Shown one piece after another: positions 1-10,748 of a stretch of 64,000 nt of DNA. Origin of the DNA: Polydactylus sextarius (taxonomy: Eukaryota > Chordata > Actinopteri > Polynemidae). The notes beneath the pieces are model-generated. The model searched no databases, was not told where the DNA came from, and worked only from the letters and a program-made list of their open reading frames with translations. Positions within the stretch are counted from its first letter, which is position 1. The number at the start of each line of letters is the position of its first letter. The stretch covers positions 124,001-188,000 of the forward strand of contig CM028920.1 in NCBI GenBank assembly GCA_016801845.1, read 5' to 3'. The translations under genes and the position numbers were made by a program.

Positions 1-745
1 ACGCATGTGCATGTCGAACCTTGAGGCAAATGGGCTACAGCAGCAGAAGACTACACCACCACTCCACAGGAAACTAAGGCTACAATTCACACAGGCTCAC
101 CAAAATTGGACAATAGGAGATTGGAAAAATGTTGCCTGGTCTGATGAGTCTCGATTTCTGCTGCAAAATTCGGATGGTAGGGTTAGAATTTGGCGTCAAC
201 AACATTAAAGCATGGATCCATCCTGCCTTGTATCAACAGTTCAGGCTGCTGGTGGTGGTGTAATGGTGTGGGGGATATTTTCTTGGCACTCTTTGGGCCC
301 CTTAGTACCAGTTGAGCATCGTGGCAATGCCACAGCCTAGCTAAGTATTGTTGCTGACCATGTCCATCCCTTTATGACAACAGTGTACCCATCTTCTGAT
401 GGCTACTTCCAGCAGGATAATGCAACATGTCATAAAGCTTGAATCATCTCAGACTGGTTTCTTGAAAATGACAATGAGTTCACTGTACTCAAATGGCCTC
501 CACAGTGACCAGATCTCAATCCAATAGAGCACCTTTGGGATGTGGCGGAACAGGAGATTCGCATCATGGATGTGCAGCCGACAAATCTGCAGCAACTGCG
601 TGATGCTATCATGTCAATATGGACCAAACTCTCTGAGGAATGCTTCCAGTACCTTGCTGAATCTATGCCACGAAGGATTAAGGCAAAAGGAGGTCCAACC
701 CGGTACCAGCAAGGTGTACCTAATAAAGTGGCCAGTGAGTGTATA
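1..745 (+). mobile_element. Tc1-like transposon copy A, 5'-truncated by window edge, decayed
   Basis: The sequence encodes most of a Tc1/mariner transposase but is broken by in-frame stops (for example TAG in the stretch at 330-345 and TGA near 507). Visible DDE-domain blocks are AWSDESRF (first Asp) near 130-170, DNATCHKA (second Asp) near 418-438, and NPIEHLWD (Glu) near 515-540. The 3' end reads GGCCAGTGAGTGTATAT, the family's terminal inverted repeat, near 730-745. The element is nearly identical in layout to the copy at 14,831-15,920 but lacks 12 bp near the C-terminal coding end (after position 685). The 5' end lies outside the window. It cannot encode active transposase. Confidence 0.9.
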
Positions 746-1743
746 TCTCAAAATACCTGTCAATCAAAATGGGATTCAGCCTTTCAACTGATCCTCCAAT
801 CATCATGCGAAAGCTCAGTGTCCAGGCCAGCCGAGGCCCGCCCACAGGTCATGGCATTTATCCAATGACCGTCGAGTTTTGAGGCAATGAAAAAAACTGT
901 TCCATGCAGTCCGATTAAAGTGCATGGACGCTTAGCTTCTACGGGCAAATGCATTGACCATATAAGAAAATGGCACTATGGTAATGTATGAGATGTTAAC
1001 ACCGTCGACTCAGTCAATTTGTGATAAGTAGCTGATTCTGAAAGAACTCGTCTTTGAGATGAACGTGTTCTAACGCATTTGTAGTCAATGAAATGTTAAC
1101 ACAACCATACATATTTGACCATTTAATTTTTGACATTTTAGGGGAAGCTGAGCTTCCCTTGCAAGCTTAGAGAAATCACCTCTGCCAGCTGTCCATCCAT
1201 TTTTGGAGAGCTTTCTGATCCATAGCAGTACGCAGAAAATGGAGTAATACCATCGGAAACCGTCGGGGCAGTGTTGCGCGGTATAGCCCAAGTGCGGCCA
1301 GCAAGAGGAATAAAGAAGAAATTTCCATCCACATGTCGCAATGTATATGACGCACATGGTGCACAAACCACCACTGTCTACAGAGCTGTCTCCTTTTATC
1401 GCTTTCTTAGAATGTGCGCTGTGATCTCTTTCACCGTCACCATGTTTGTTATTTTTTTGAAATTAATGTTGGAGCTCTGAACTCTGCACTGGGCACTGCC
1501 CTCTAGTGGATGTGTTGTTAACAATGATGCTGACGTTAGGAACAGACGTAGGTAAAGGGAGCATAAATGGGCCTTTAAGGGGGGCATATGAAATGCATGA
1601 AAATTGGGCAAATGGTCAGGTATTGGTTTGCTGGCCTGCTGAAGTGAGCAACTAGTACATTCAGGAAAACAACTTAATCTTTCACTTCATGTCGCTTGGA
1701 AATTGCAATATTTTTAACGTTGTGGAAAAAAATGTGTCTTTAG
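746..1743. other. Intergenic or intronic sequence with no recognised gene
   Basis: Short overlapping reading frames at 1085-1480 on both strands show no domain, no splice context and no codon pattern typical of coding sequence. I see no repeat with recognisable ends. If the PAAT-like gene has upstream exons outside the window, this is part of its intron. Confidence 0.5.
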
Positions 1744-4255
1744 TGAGCGGTGACAGCAGATGCCCGGTGAGCCATGCACAGCTGGCACAGATGATGTCAC
1801 ACTTCCTGAAAAGTCAAGATGAAGTTGGACAGGCATTGACCTCTGGCCCAGAGCTTCTGCCCATGCTCCAGAGCGTTTGCGGTCAAGTGACACAGCTGAG
1901 GCTGGATGATGCTACAGCAGAGAAAGAGAAGAGGATGAGAAATGGCACGTGGTAAGTAGAGTTTAGACTGTTAGTTTTTTATTTCACTGTTTTCGTTCAG
2001 AAAATGTAATCCAAACCTATATGAATCTTACAGACAGACAGTCAAGGAAACTGAAGCTGATGAGGGCAGCATATAATACAGTATTATAATACAGTACTAT
2101 ACAATATAATCAAAATAGTGGTTGTTGGAATTTGTTTTTGGCATATAGTGTATATATATATACTATGCACTATATGCTATGCTATACTACACAATTATCA
2201 TACTACCATAATTACCTGTTACCACAATACATTGTTGCAGATCACCATATTCAACAGGAAATGCCAAAAATGCATTTGAGTTTCATGTGAGAGTGACAAC
2301 CCCTAAGAACACTGAACTTACAATATACAGTAGGCTTGACACATATTCTTTAGCTTTTTCCTTAAATGTAAGCTACTATCCAGATTTGTTCATGTACACA
2401 GGCTTTAAAATGGGAAGATATCGTAGGCTTTTTTGATCACTATATTTCAATTGTTACATAGTCATGTTGTTGAGGAACAAAAGGAATGGATGAAACAGAG
2501 ACTCATTTGGGACTTTGTGGAACAATAGTTCTGTTTTTTGGTGTCATGCGGTATGCTGACAGTGTTGAGCTGCTGAGCCAAGTCAGCAAACGCCTCAACA
2601 TTTACCACTAGCTCATGGGAGAATATTCACAGATATTCACATCCCTCATTGTGCAGACCTCTCCATATAAATAGAAATAGTCACTGAAGTTGCCATATTT
2701 GTTTACTGGTAACAGTTCTGGGTAGAAAACAGCTGGAAGATTCAGCTACATAAAAGGACATGTTTGGTCAGTGGTTCTTACAGTCTCGTGCTGACATACA
2801 GACAATGGCCATTTGTCAGCATTGCTGAATACGAGAATCATAAAAATGTTGGCAAACATTTCACAAACAAATTGAATAAATGATGTTTTGGAGACACAGA
2901 TGGAGAGGCTCTATACAAATGAATCTTGGTTTACAACTGATATTAGTTTTAGTTCAAATTTTTTAAATGTCTCTTTAAATGTAGTGCCACAAATTGCAGT
3001 TTGATAAATGATGCTCTTTGTAAGAGCAGAACAATACAGCTCTTGTTGGACAAAAGAAAACATCAGCTGAGTTTGACTCTACACTGAGGACAGAACAGCA
3101 GCTTGGCGGTATGTCTTCACTACAACACAGCAGTTAAGTTACACGCTTAAATATTTGATAATGCATTAAACTGTATTCTGGAAAAAAGGGGTAGTTATTA
3201 CAAATCTTTGATAGAATATTTGGAGACATATTTGTTGTTTATTTTAAGTATAGTTGAAATAGTTTTTGTCTTCATACATTTACCTTCTTGAAAATGTTGC
3301 AATTTCCAATTTCCCTGATTGCTTATTGACAGATGCAGGAACTTGTTGCTTGCAGTTGTGCAGCCATCTCCTCCAAAATACTCTGACTTTACTGTTTAAT
3401 ACCAAATCAAAGTGACAGACAGCTTTTTGTGAGTGGATTAACAGGGGTTATCAAACTGATATTTAATTATTATTATTATTATTAATAATACATTACCCTT
3501 TTTGTTTTTCCTTTGCATCACTGAAAAGGAAGATTCGGTGACAAAAGGTTGAGTTTTTTGAGTTTGTTTAGTGTCCAATACATGAAGACACATCCATAAA
3601 TACTTTGCAGTTTGCTAGTGCAACAAAGTAAAAATGCCCAGATGCTGCAGATATAACCTATAGCCTATAATGTTTTTACAAAACTGACTTTTTAATATGA
3701 TTTAGATGTATTTGTATTATTAACACATATTAATTACTCATTATATATTCACATGAGCCCATTCACTTTCCATTTTCTTCTATTCTTTCCATTTTGTCAT
3801 GGAGAGTGCAACACATGCTCAGAAAGATGCATGATTTCTGTTGATGTATAAAGTTTTTAATTTCCAAATAGTTTATTGCCATTTGTGAGTGTGAATTATT
3901 AATTTTTTTCTACTCAATTTGTAATTCTATTAAAGATGTGGGCAATCAAACTATAGAGCACCAAGTGCTTATTGTATGTATGTTCACTCCTCATATACTT
4001 TGCTTTAAACACTTTACCTTCTGGTTCCCCCCACTCTACAGGGAGTGTGACTCAGCCATGGAGCGCCGCCTGGAGGAAATGGAGAGGAGGCTGAAGGAGC
4101 ACATGGACCATCGCTTGGACATTCTGGAGCAGAAGCTGGAAAAGGCACTGCTGAGTGCCCTCCCGCTAGTTGCCCTGAACCACAGAGGTTTGAGCAGCTC
4201 AGCAGGAGGGCCATCATCCACTGAGCAGACCGGCCAGACACCAGCCATACAATGA
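1744..4255 (+). CDS. Last two coding exons of a coiled-coil protein, possibly PAAT (C10orf88)-like
   Basis: Two exons, 1744-1951 and 4042-4255, join in one frame. The acceptor TTTAG ends at 1743, the donor is GTG|GTAAGT at 1951/1952, the acceptor CTCTACAG ends at 4041, and the split TGG codon is rebuilt exactly. The first exon encodes a helical segment with PELLPMLQSVCGQV. The second encodes a charged, heptad-like coiled coil (MERRLEEMERRLKEHMDHRL), then a Ser/Gly/Thr-rich tail and a TGA at 4253-4255. Upstream exons must lie left of the window. The pattern of a conserved CGQV segment followed by a C-terminal coiled coil, together with the neighbouring htra1 gene (human C10orf88 is also at 10q26.13), suggests the PAAT/C10orf88 protein. 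I recognise this by layout and synteny only. The 2.1-kb intron holds AT-rich sequence and no recognised repeat. Confidence 0.6.
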
Positions 4256-4981
4256 GATCAGAACTACTCAAAGACAAATTTAACATGTAACATGGTGGTC
4301 TTACTACCCCTGTTCCTCCTTGAACCAGACCACTGTGTCAAAGGGGAGGTAGAGCAAAATGCAGACACTAACAGAGACACAGCAATGAATAAAAATGAAT
4401 CCAAAATTAACACATTAATTTAAAATATTGCATTAAATTAGCATGTCAGGAGATGGGGAAGATCTCAAACTCTTAATGATGCAACATTTGTAATGTTTTT
4501 TGTAAAGTCATTGCAAAACAGTTTGACAGCTGAACTGAACTTCTTGGATGCACAACAGGAATGGTGTCTTAGCTTGTGAACACAGTGGTCTCAACATTAG
4601 AAAATCTTAAAATGATGACGGTGATATGATCTAGTCATTAAATCCAGGTTACTGTTGGCACTGTTTACAAGTAACACCAGCATAACACTCATTTATTTTA
4701 ACAAAATACAAAAATCATACAGAACATCAGCGCTACAGTTTGTTCTCCCAGGTTTTATGATCTAACAACTGTCCAGTTCAGTATGATTTGAGGGTTTGAT
4801 TTGACATGAGGGTGTTACTGATTATAAATGTGCAGTATTTTAATATGTCACTGTAATGTTTTAAATAATGTACATGTTAGTAACATAAAATACATCACCT
4901 AAAGTGAACTATGTAATCACTATTTTGACAAATGTAATGTTGATAGTTTTAACAACTGTACTGAGGTAAATGGCAAATAAA
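4256..4981 (+). terminator. 3' UTR and polyadenylation signal of the PAAT-like gene
   Basis: AT-rich sequence follows the TGA stop. Candidate AATAAA signals are GAATAAA near 4386-4392 and a better isolated AATAAA at 4976-4981. Which one is used cannot be decided from sequence. Confidence 0.4.
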
Positions 4982-5094
4982 AAGATATTTATACATACAG
5001 ATGTGTAGTAAATGTAATTATTCTTCAGTGTACTGCTTCAGTTATGTAAATGTATCTACCTTTAATTGAAGCCTGCATCTTGGGTCAATCTATC

Positions 5095-6890
5095 TCTAGT
5101 AAAATGCTACGTACCACAAGCGTCTAAAGCTGCAGTAATCAAACTATTACTTAAAAAAAGCCTACTCTGGACCCATGTGATTTAGCTACTGTATTTTCTG
5201 GACTATAGAGCGCACTTGTATATAAGACGCATCCGCTCTATTTTTTGAAAAAAAAAAAAAGACATACAAGCTGCATTGGGTTATAAGCTGCAGATATCTA
5301 TGTTGAAAAATTATACTTATATAATTATACTTATAATACTTATATTTACTGCATGTACAGAACGATTTTATACTGTAAATGTACATGTATGACCAGATTC
5401 TTTCCAAACAGTGCCTTTTAACACAGCAGCAACTTTGCTGATTAAGACGGAACAGAAAACGGTTTCACAAAAACCGGCCGCATGCGAAAAGCATCCTTTT
5501 CTGATGTCTGTCAGTGGATCCTAACAGCGTGGAGTGCTGTGAAAGAATCCACCATCACCAACGGGTTCTAAAAGGCTGGACTGCTACGCGAAGAGAGCGG
5601 CGCACCTTGAGAGCGGCGCACCTTGAGAGCCAACTTCACCGGAGGATGACAGTGACACGGAGAGCAAGATTGATGGAGACAGATGTGACAAAGCGCTTCT
5701 GATGCTGTTCAACTCCGACACTGAAGAAGACGACTTCATGGGTTTCAGCGAAGATGATTAAAGTGACTTGTGGTTTCAAACACAGGAGAAATGAAGGTAA
5801 ATAAATACCGGTTATTTTCTCTTGGTTCTGTTCCATTTTAATCAGCAAAGTTGCTGCCAGCAAAAATCCACAGAATAGCCGCACCTTTGTATAAGCTGCA
5901 TGGTTCAAAACCTAGGAAAAAGTAGCGGCTTATAGTCCAGAAAATACGGTAATTATAAATTGGAGATTTGATTATATCAAATCAGATATAAGATTTGATT
6001 ATATCAAATCTACCTTTAATATCCGAAATCCTTGAAAAAGTTGTTGCTGATCATCTTTGATTACTTACATAAGTAGTCTGTTAGTAGTCTAGTAGTCTGA
6101 AGATTTCCAGTCAGGGTTTAGAGCTCATCATAGTACAGAAACTGCATTAGTGAAAGACTTTTCTCTATACCTGTCCTGTTGGATCTGAGATACAATCGAT
6201 CACAAGATCCTATTACAAAGACTAGAACATGTTGGGATTAGAGGCACTGCACTATCTTAGTTTAAGTTGTATCTATCAGATAGATTTGTTTGTTCATGTA
6301 AACGAGTCTTCCATACATACTGCAGTTAGTCATGAAGTTCTACAGGGTTTTGTGTTAGGACCAGTCCCTTCTATGTTATAAAAGCTTCCCTTAGGCAGTA
6401 TCATCAGGAAGCACAATATTTTAGACAAGTTTCTAGGACAGCTTTTTTCCACCATGTAATATTGCAGGTCAGAAACATTCTGTCTAAAAAGGATTCTGAA
6501 AAGTTAATTCCTCTAGACTGGCCTACTGTAATTCTTTACTATCAGGGTGTTCCATTAGCTCCATCAAATACCTTCAGGTTAACCAAACGCTGCTGCATGA
6601 GTACTGACAGGAAGTAGGACCAGAGATCATATTTCTACTATACTGGCTGCTCTTTCTTGACTCCCTGTAAAATTCAGAGTAGAATTCAAAATCCTCAGGC
6701 GGGTCATGGACCTGCCTGAACCATCCTTTAGTTAGACTGCTGGGGAACTCTGGCAATGCACTTCACCTAATTTCCCTGTCCCTCACTTTTCTTGTCGGTC
6801 TCTCCCTCACATTCCATGTGTTTATATCAATATATTACATATTTTATACTAACACTCATCTGCTCTCTCACAGTTGCTCCCCACCACACA
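5095..6890 (+). mobile_element. Decayed L2-like LINE reverse-transcriptase segment (interrupted by a pogo-like element)
   Basis: Conceptual translation in shifting frames gives L2/CR1-type reverse-transcriptase motifs. These include a VPQASKAAVIK-like block near 5113-5145, ILEKVVADH near 6030-6050, the SGFRAHHSTET block near 6113-6145, the IRGTALSWF-like block near 6237-6262, and an SHEVLQG...GPV block near 6330-6370. A C-terminal block runs to about 6800 (LPEPSFS near 6711-6731). Many stops and indels show it is dead. The 5187-5951 element is inserted in it. The same family appears at 29,590-30,420 and at 35,401-35,640. Confidence 0.75.
5187..5951 (+). mobile_element. Pogo-like (Tc1/mariner) DNA transposon, internally deleted, with TA target duplication
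   Basis: Termini CTGTATTTTCTGGACTATA (from 5189) and TATAGTCCAGAAAATACGG (to 5949) are inverted repeats, flanked by TA on both sides (5187-5188 and 5950-5951). The interior at about 5490-5765 encodes a remnant of a DDE_1/pogo transposase C terminus: WILTAWSAVKESTI, then a stop, then FNSDTEEDDFMGFSEDD, an acidic tail typical of these transposases. A 16-bp unit (GAGAGCGGCGCACCTT) is tandemly duplicated at about 5594-5625. A second, internal inverted pair lies at about 5425-5460 and 5824-5860, so the transcript would fold back. The catalytic core is absent, so it is non-autonomous. Confidence 0.75.
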
Positions 6891-6957
6891 CACACACTTT
6901 TTTCTTTTTCAGGTAGTTTTGACTCCAGTGCTGTTGGATCCAGACTCTGTGCTATTG

Positions 6958-7025
6958 TACATTATTATTAGGGGTCCATGCAACAAAGTTAGAGGATCCC
7001 TATTGTTTTACCATGGATTATTATT
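6958..7025. repeat. Tandem-type repeat unit split by the foldback insertion (left part)
   Basis: The unit AGGGGTCCATGCAACAAAG (from 6969) is followed by GGATCCCTATTGTTTT and then ATTATTATT up to the foldback. A second copy (AGGGGTCTATGCAACAAAG from 8802, GGATCCCTACTGTTATT) resumes right after the foldback at 8795. The two copies are in direct orientation, so the 1.8-kb foldback sits between two units of a short tandem repeat. Confidence 0.6.
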
Positions 7026-8794
7026 CAACCCAGTCTCACAGCAATTTGTGATATAGTCATGAAATTCAGTCTATTGAATCGTGCTGAGTGACATAAATTT
7101 CTGAAGTTTTTCGTGTCACTCAGAACGAATTTCAAAGTAATGTGTTTCAGTTGGAAACGTTTTCTTGTCTGTGCCATGTATTCTCTTCTGTTGGAAAGTG
7201 TCACATTAACCATCATTTAATCATGACACGTTAGTCCATGTTAGTCCTTCATTTGATTTCTGTATTTTAATTGTATTTTGTCTGTAGGGTTAACCTCTAG
7301 AATCGTCCGTTATTTGTCAATTTAATGTTGAGTCCTGTATTGAACCAATATGGGACGTGATTTGTTCCGTATTTCCATAAATGTCCAATACACACGTCTG
7401 TCACACACATCAACAGTAAATGGAAAAACAAAATTTAAAAAAATTATCAAAATAAAATACTAAAGCCAGCAAAGTTATCATGGCAGGATCTACTCAGGAC
7501 CCCCTCCCCCGGTCCTCTGTGGCTGCATCTGAATCCTTAGTACACACTGCGTACTGCCTACTACTCAACCGTTGCAGTAGTAGCTACTACATAGCAAGCT
7601 AACCCCATCTTGTCTGTTTTGTGACCCGGATGTTTACATCAACGTCATGATTTTGAGACTTGAAGCAGAGGGTCAGCTACCACGGCTAGTTAGCATCGCA
7701 GTCATAGCAGTGACTATTTACTCACATTGGTGATATGAATGACTATGGACATGTTTTATTTTCTGAAGTACATGTGGCTTTTATTTACTTAATAGTCTGC
7801 ATTTGCGTTTTAATGCAATCACTTTTTAAGGTTTGTATAGAAACGGTCAAAAAAAGGAGTTATACATCACATACTGACCGTTTTGCTGTTCACCTGTTAC
7901 CACTAAACAAATTTTGAATAAAATTGTAAAAATTTGAAAATAATCTCTCCCTGGCCGCTGTCTCCATTCACATTCACTAAAAAGGACACAAATGTAGTTG
8001 TCAATCACTGTTTACTATAAGTAATTAATTCATCCAAGTTAATATTGGACGTCCCTTTTAGCGGGCAAAGTTTCTTCTTCTACGGTTTTCAACCTCCCAA
8101 TGACTTCTGGGATAGTGTAGTTAGTTAGCGTAGTGTACATCGCTTGCATACTGCAAAAGCCTAGCGGAAGTAGTAAGCCATCCGGGAACCTTTCACCTAC
8201 TACTGAAAGCATGTAAAGTATTTGGACGTACTAGATTGTTGCTTACTCATTTTTGCCTACTACATAGTAGGCTAGTAGAGATATTCGGATGCAGCCTGTG
8301 TGACTGGCGCTGTCATGATTTCCTGAGAGACACACGTCACACAACGCCACCACTCACAACTAACCCACGCCTTTTTAAAAACGTCCATTACATCCGATCC
8401 TCCACCACGTCCTCAAAAGAGAAAACGCTTGCAAAAGTACCAACATGAGTGGAAATAGGCACATCTTTAAATACGGAACAAATTGCATATTGGTTCAATA
8501 CAGGACGCAACATTAAACTGCCAAATAATGGACAATTCCATAGGTCTTGTTACAGGACGGGTGGCAACCCTACCGACAAAATACAATTAAAATACAGAAA
8601 TCAAGTGATTAAATGATGGTTAATGTGACACTTTCCAACAGAAAATAATACGTGGCACAGACATGAAAGCGTTTCCAAGTGAAATACATTAGTTTATAAA
8701 TTCGTTCTGGGTGACACACAGCTTCAGAAATTCATGTCACTCAGCACGATTCAATAGATTAAACTATATCACGAATTGCCATGAGACTGGGTTG
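7026..8794. mobile_element. 1.8-kb foldback element related to the 50.7-63.1 kb arms
   Basis: It begins CAACCCAGTCTCACAGCAAT at 7026 and ends with the inverse, ...GAGACTGGGTTG, at 8794. The inverted arms extend roughly 7026-7300 and 8560-8794, including the GTGACACTTTCCAACAGAA-type segment and the GAATCGTGCTGAGTGACAT segment. Between the arms are a nested element (7522-8295) and a short segment at about 8350-8470 that corresponds to the ATG-containing, proline-rich exon-like block seen at 44,425-44,514. The same terminal sequences recur at 44.2-44.8, 50.7-51.1 and 62.3-63.06 kb. It has no transposase, so it is a non-autonomous family member. Confidence 0.75.
7522..8295. mobile_element. 774-bp non-autonomous element nested in the foldback
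   Basis: Terminal inverted repeats GCTGCATCTGAAT (7522) and ATTCGGATGCAGC (ending 8295) are flanked by the direct repeat CTGTG at 7517-7521 and 8296-8300. Subterminal GCCTACTAC motifs face each other near 7556 and 8257. Short frames inside are not coding. The superfamily is not clear from the ends. Confidence 0.65.
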
Positions 8795-8839
8795 TATTTT
8801 TAGGGGTCTATGCAACAAAGTAGCAGGATCCCTACTGTT

Positions 8840-9157
8840 ATTGGTACTTTATTAATCCCAATAGGAAATTAAGAAATCCAGCAGCTTATACACAATACAC
8901 AAGATATTATATTATAAAAATCACCAACCACACCAAGATAAAAATATAAAAAATATAAAACATATTTTTTATTATAATTATTATAAATTATTATAAATTA
9001 TATAATTTTATTATAATAATTATTATAATTAAAAATAATTATAATCATTTTTATTATAATTAAAAATCATCTGTATTTAGTTGAGAAAATGAAATGAGAA
9101 GATGAGGGTAACAAGTAAAGGAACCAGCATGAATGTGTCTCTTAGCATGAATGTGTA

Positions 9158-9193
<36 letters not shown>

Positions 9194-9300
9194 CAAACAC
9201 ACACACAGTGCATACAGTCTGCTGTATAATACAGAAGTCAGCTTTGAGTCTGGATTGTTATTGTAAGGATTTTTGTGCAAGTTGTACATGATGGTTAAAT
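8840..9300. repeat. Interspersed repeat R1 (LINE 3'-end type), copy 1
   Basis: Sequence from ACTTTATTAATCCCAATAG through the CACCAACCACACCAAG segment, an AT-rich run, then AGTTGAGAAAATG, a (CA)n tract at 9170-9192 and CAGAAGTCAGCTTTGAGTCTGG recurs in the same order at about 18,080-18,440. In reverse orientation the start resembles the ...AATAAAGT tail found on fish LINE 3' ends. It is non-coding. The (CA)n creates a spurious Cys/Val frame. Confidence 0.6.
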
Positions 9301-9601
9301 AACGTAGTTTGTGCTATATATGGACGTATATGTGTAAATAAAACTAAAAAGTTAATTCTTCCCTAAGTTAAAAAAAATATTATATTAGCACATTACATTT
9401 CAACTCTGTCAGACAAAATTGTTGATGTTGATGAAATGGCAAGTATTTTCCTGTACACTGTACACCACACATAGCTGTTTTTCCTGGATTGCTAGCTGTC
9501 TCAATAACCTTGTAAATAAGCTTGTAAATTTCGTGATTTATGGTGATTTAATTTAGGGCAGACCGTGGCACCAATTGATGTTCATTCATTAAGAGGAGTT
9601 G

Positions 9602-10012
9602 CTACTCTTTATGAAGATGGTGGCTCCATTGATGCATTCGCTGCCATAGACAGCAGCAATGCAACATCTTGGGTAAAAGGGATTTATAAGCCCCCTTGAT
9701 GGAGCAGTAACAGAGGTCCAAGGTTCTCAAGCCAACATTCGCCTGTTGGATGTCAACCTTATTACAGAGTGACTTTGAGTTAGCAAGGATGATTGAGTGG
9801 AGAGTAATCCTCTGATGGCCTTGCCTTTGAGACTCTGTCTCTGCCCCTTTTCCATGCCACCATTGGTTTGGACTCGGTGCTGGCTTCCCCGGTTGGAACC
9901 ATGGTGAATAATTTCCACCAGGAAGGTTGATGTGTTGTTCGCTGAATCCTCTCACAAAGTGACATATCGGCATCAGGGAGGGGAGGAATACTACCAACCC
10001 AAGGTTAGCCAT
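9602..10012 (-). pseudogene. LINE endonuclease-domain remnant
   Basis: A 136-codon frame ends in LHSIILANSKSLCNKVD and continues QQANVGLRTL. This resembles the start of a fish LINE apurinic endonuclease domain (LPSIILANVRSLRNKVDEL-like, where the Asn of the N-x-R/K-S-L motif is conserved). Upstream, an Arg/Gln-rich HGKGAETESQRQGHQR stretch matches the basic linker usually preceding that domain. No reverse transcriptase follows in frame. It is a short dead fragment on the same strand as htra1 but downstream of its 3' end. Confidence 0.5.
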
Positions 10013-10149
10013 GATGATTTATAACCCCAACTCCATCCCCATAGATTGAGTTGTTTAAAGCACAGTAAGACACAATAAAAATTAGATACAACCTTCAGGT
10101 AACAGGCTTCTCTCTGATGGAGAGGAGCCTGAGAACTTCCATGATGCAC

Positions 10150-10208
10150 GCACTTCCTCTCTCTGTCTCTCTCTCCCTTCACCTCTGTGAAGAGAGAGAG
10201 AGACAGAT
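10150..10208. repeat. (CT)n/(GA)n hairpin
   Basis: CTGTCTCTCTCTCCCTTCAC on the left pairs with GTGAAGAGAGAGAGAGACAG on the right with a four-to-five-base loop. It lies just beyond the htra1 3' UTR. Confidence 0.6.
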
Positions 10209-10339
10209 GGATTAAAAAACCTGAATGTGTCAGAATCTCAGGATCAGACAAAGGATCTTTGAGGATCCAGACCATTGACTTCAGGAAAAGGAACTGTGTC
10301 CCTCTGAGTGATTGAGAAAAACTTTTTTTTCGAAATAAT

Positions 10340-10748
10340 TTTATTCCTTTTTTTTTTTTTTTGAAAAAATGTCATCAAATACAAAGAGACAAAAATACTA
10401 TTCAAAATATTCTGTCAAGAACATACACAACAAAACTTTCAGTAACTGTTTTGTAGCGACAGAAAAAATGTAAAGAAAATGTGATTAATGAAAATGAGGG
10501 ATTAGAGAAAATAGGAAACTAATATGAGAAGAATGTCAACATGAATGAAGCTTCACTTTCCAGGCTAATGAAGTAGGACCTCTGAGAAGTGAATTGAAGA
10601 GAAATAGATGTACAAGTTCTTACACAGTTGGTGTGGCTCCAGACAAACATGCCCCTATTAGTTGTATCAGAGTGTTCATAATTGGTGAAAAAACAGTGAG
10701 AGCCAGCTCTAGACTGAGTTGGTTGATTGTTTTAAGTGAGCTGTGAGG
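10340..10748 (-). terminator. htra1 3' UTR and polyadenylation signal
   Basis: Downstream of the stop (10,749-10,751) about 400 bp of AT-rich sequence runs to an AATAAA on the minus strand (TTTATT at 10,340-10,345). A (T/A)-rich stretch surrounds it. This gives a compact 3' UTR of about 0.4 kb. Alternative distal sites cannot be excluded. Confidence 0.5.

Noticed and set aside
1085..1480. Cluster of short frames on both strands near the left edge
   Set aside because: No domain, no splice sites linking to the PAAT-like exons, and no consistent codon pattern.
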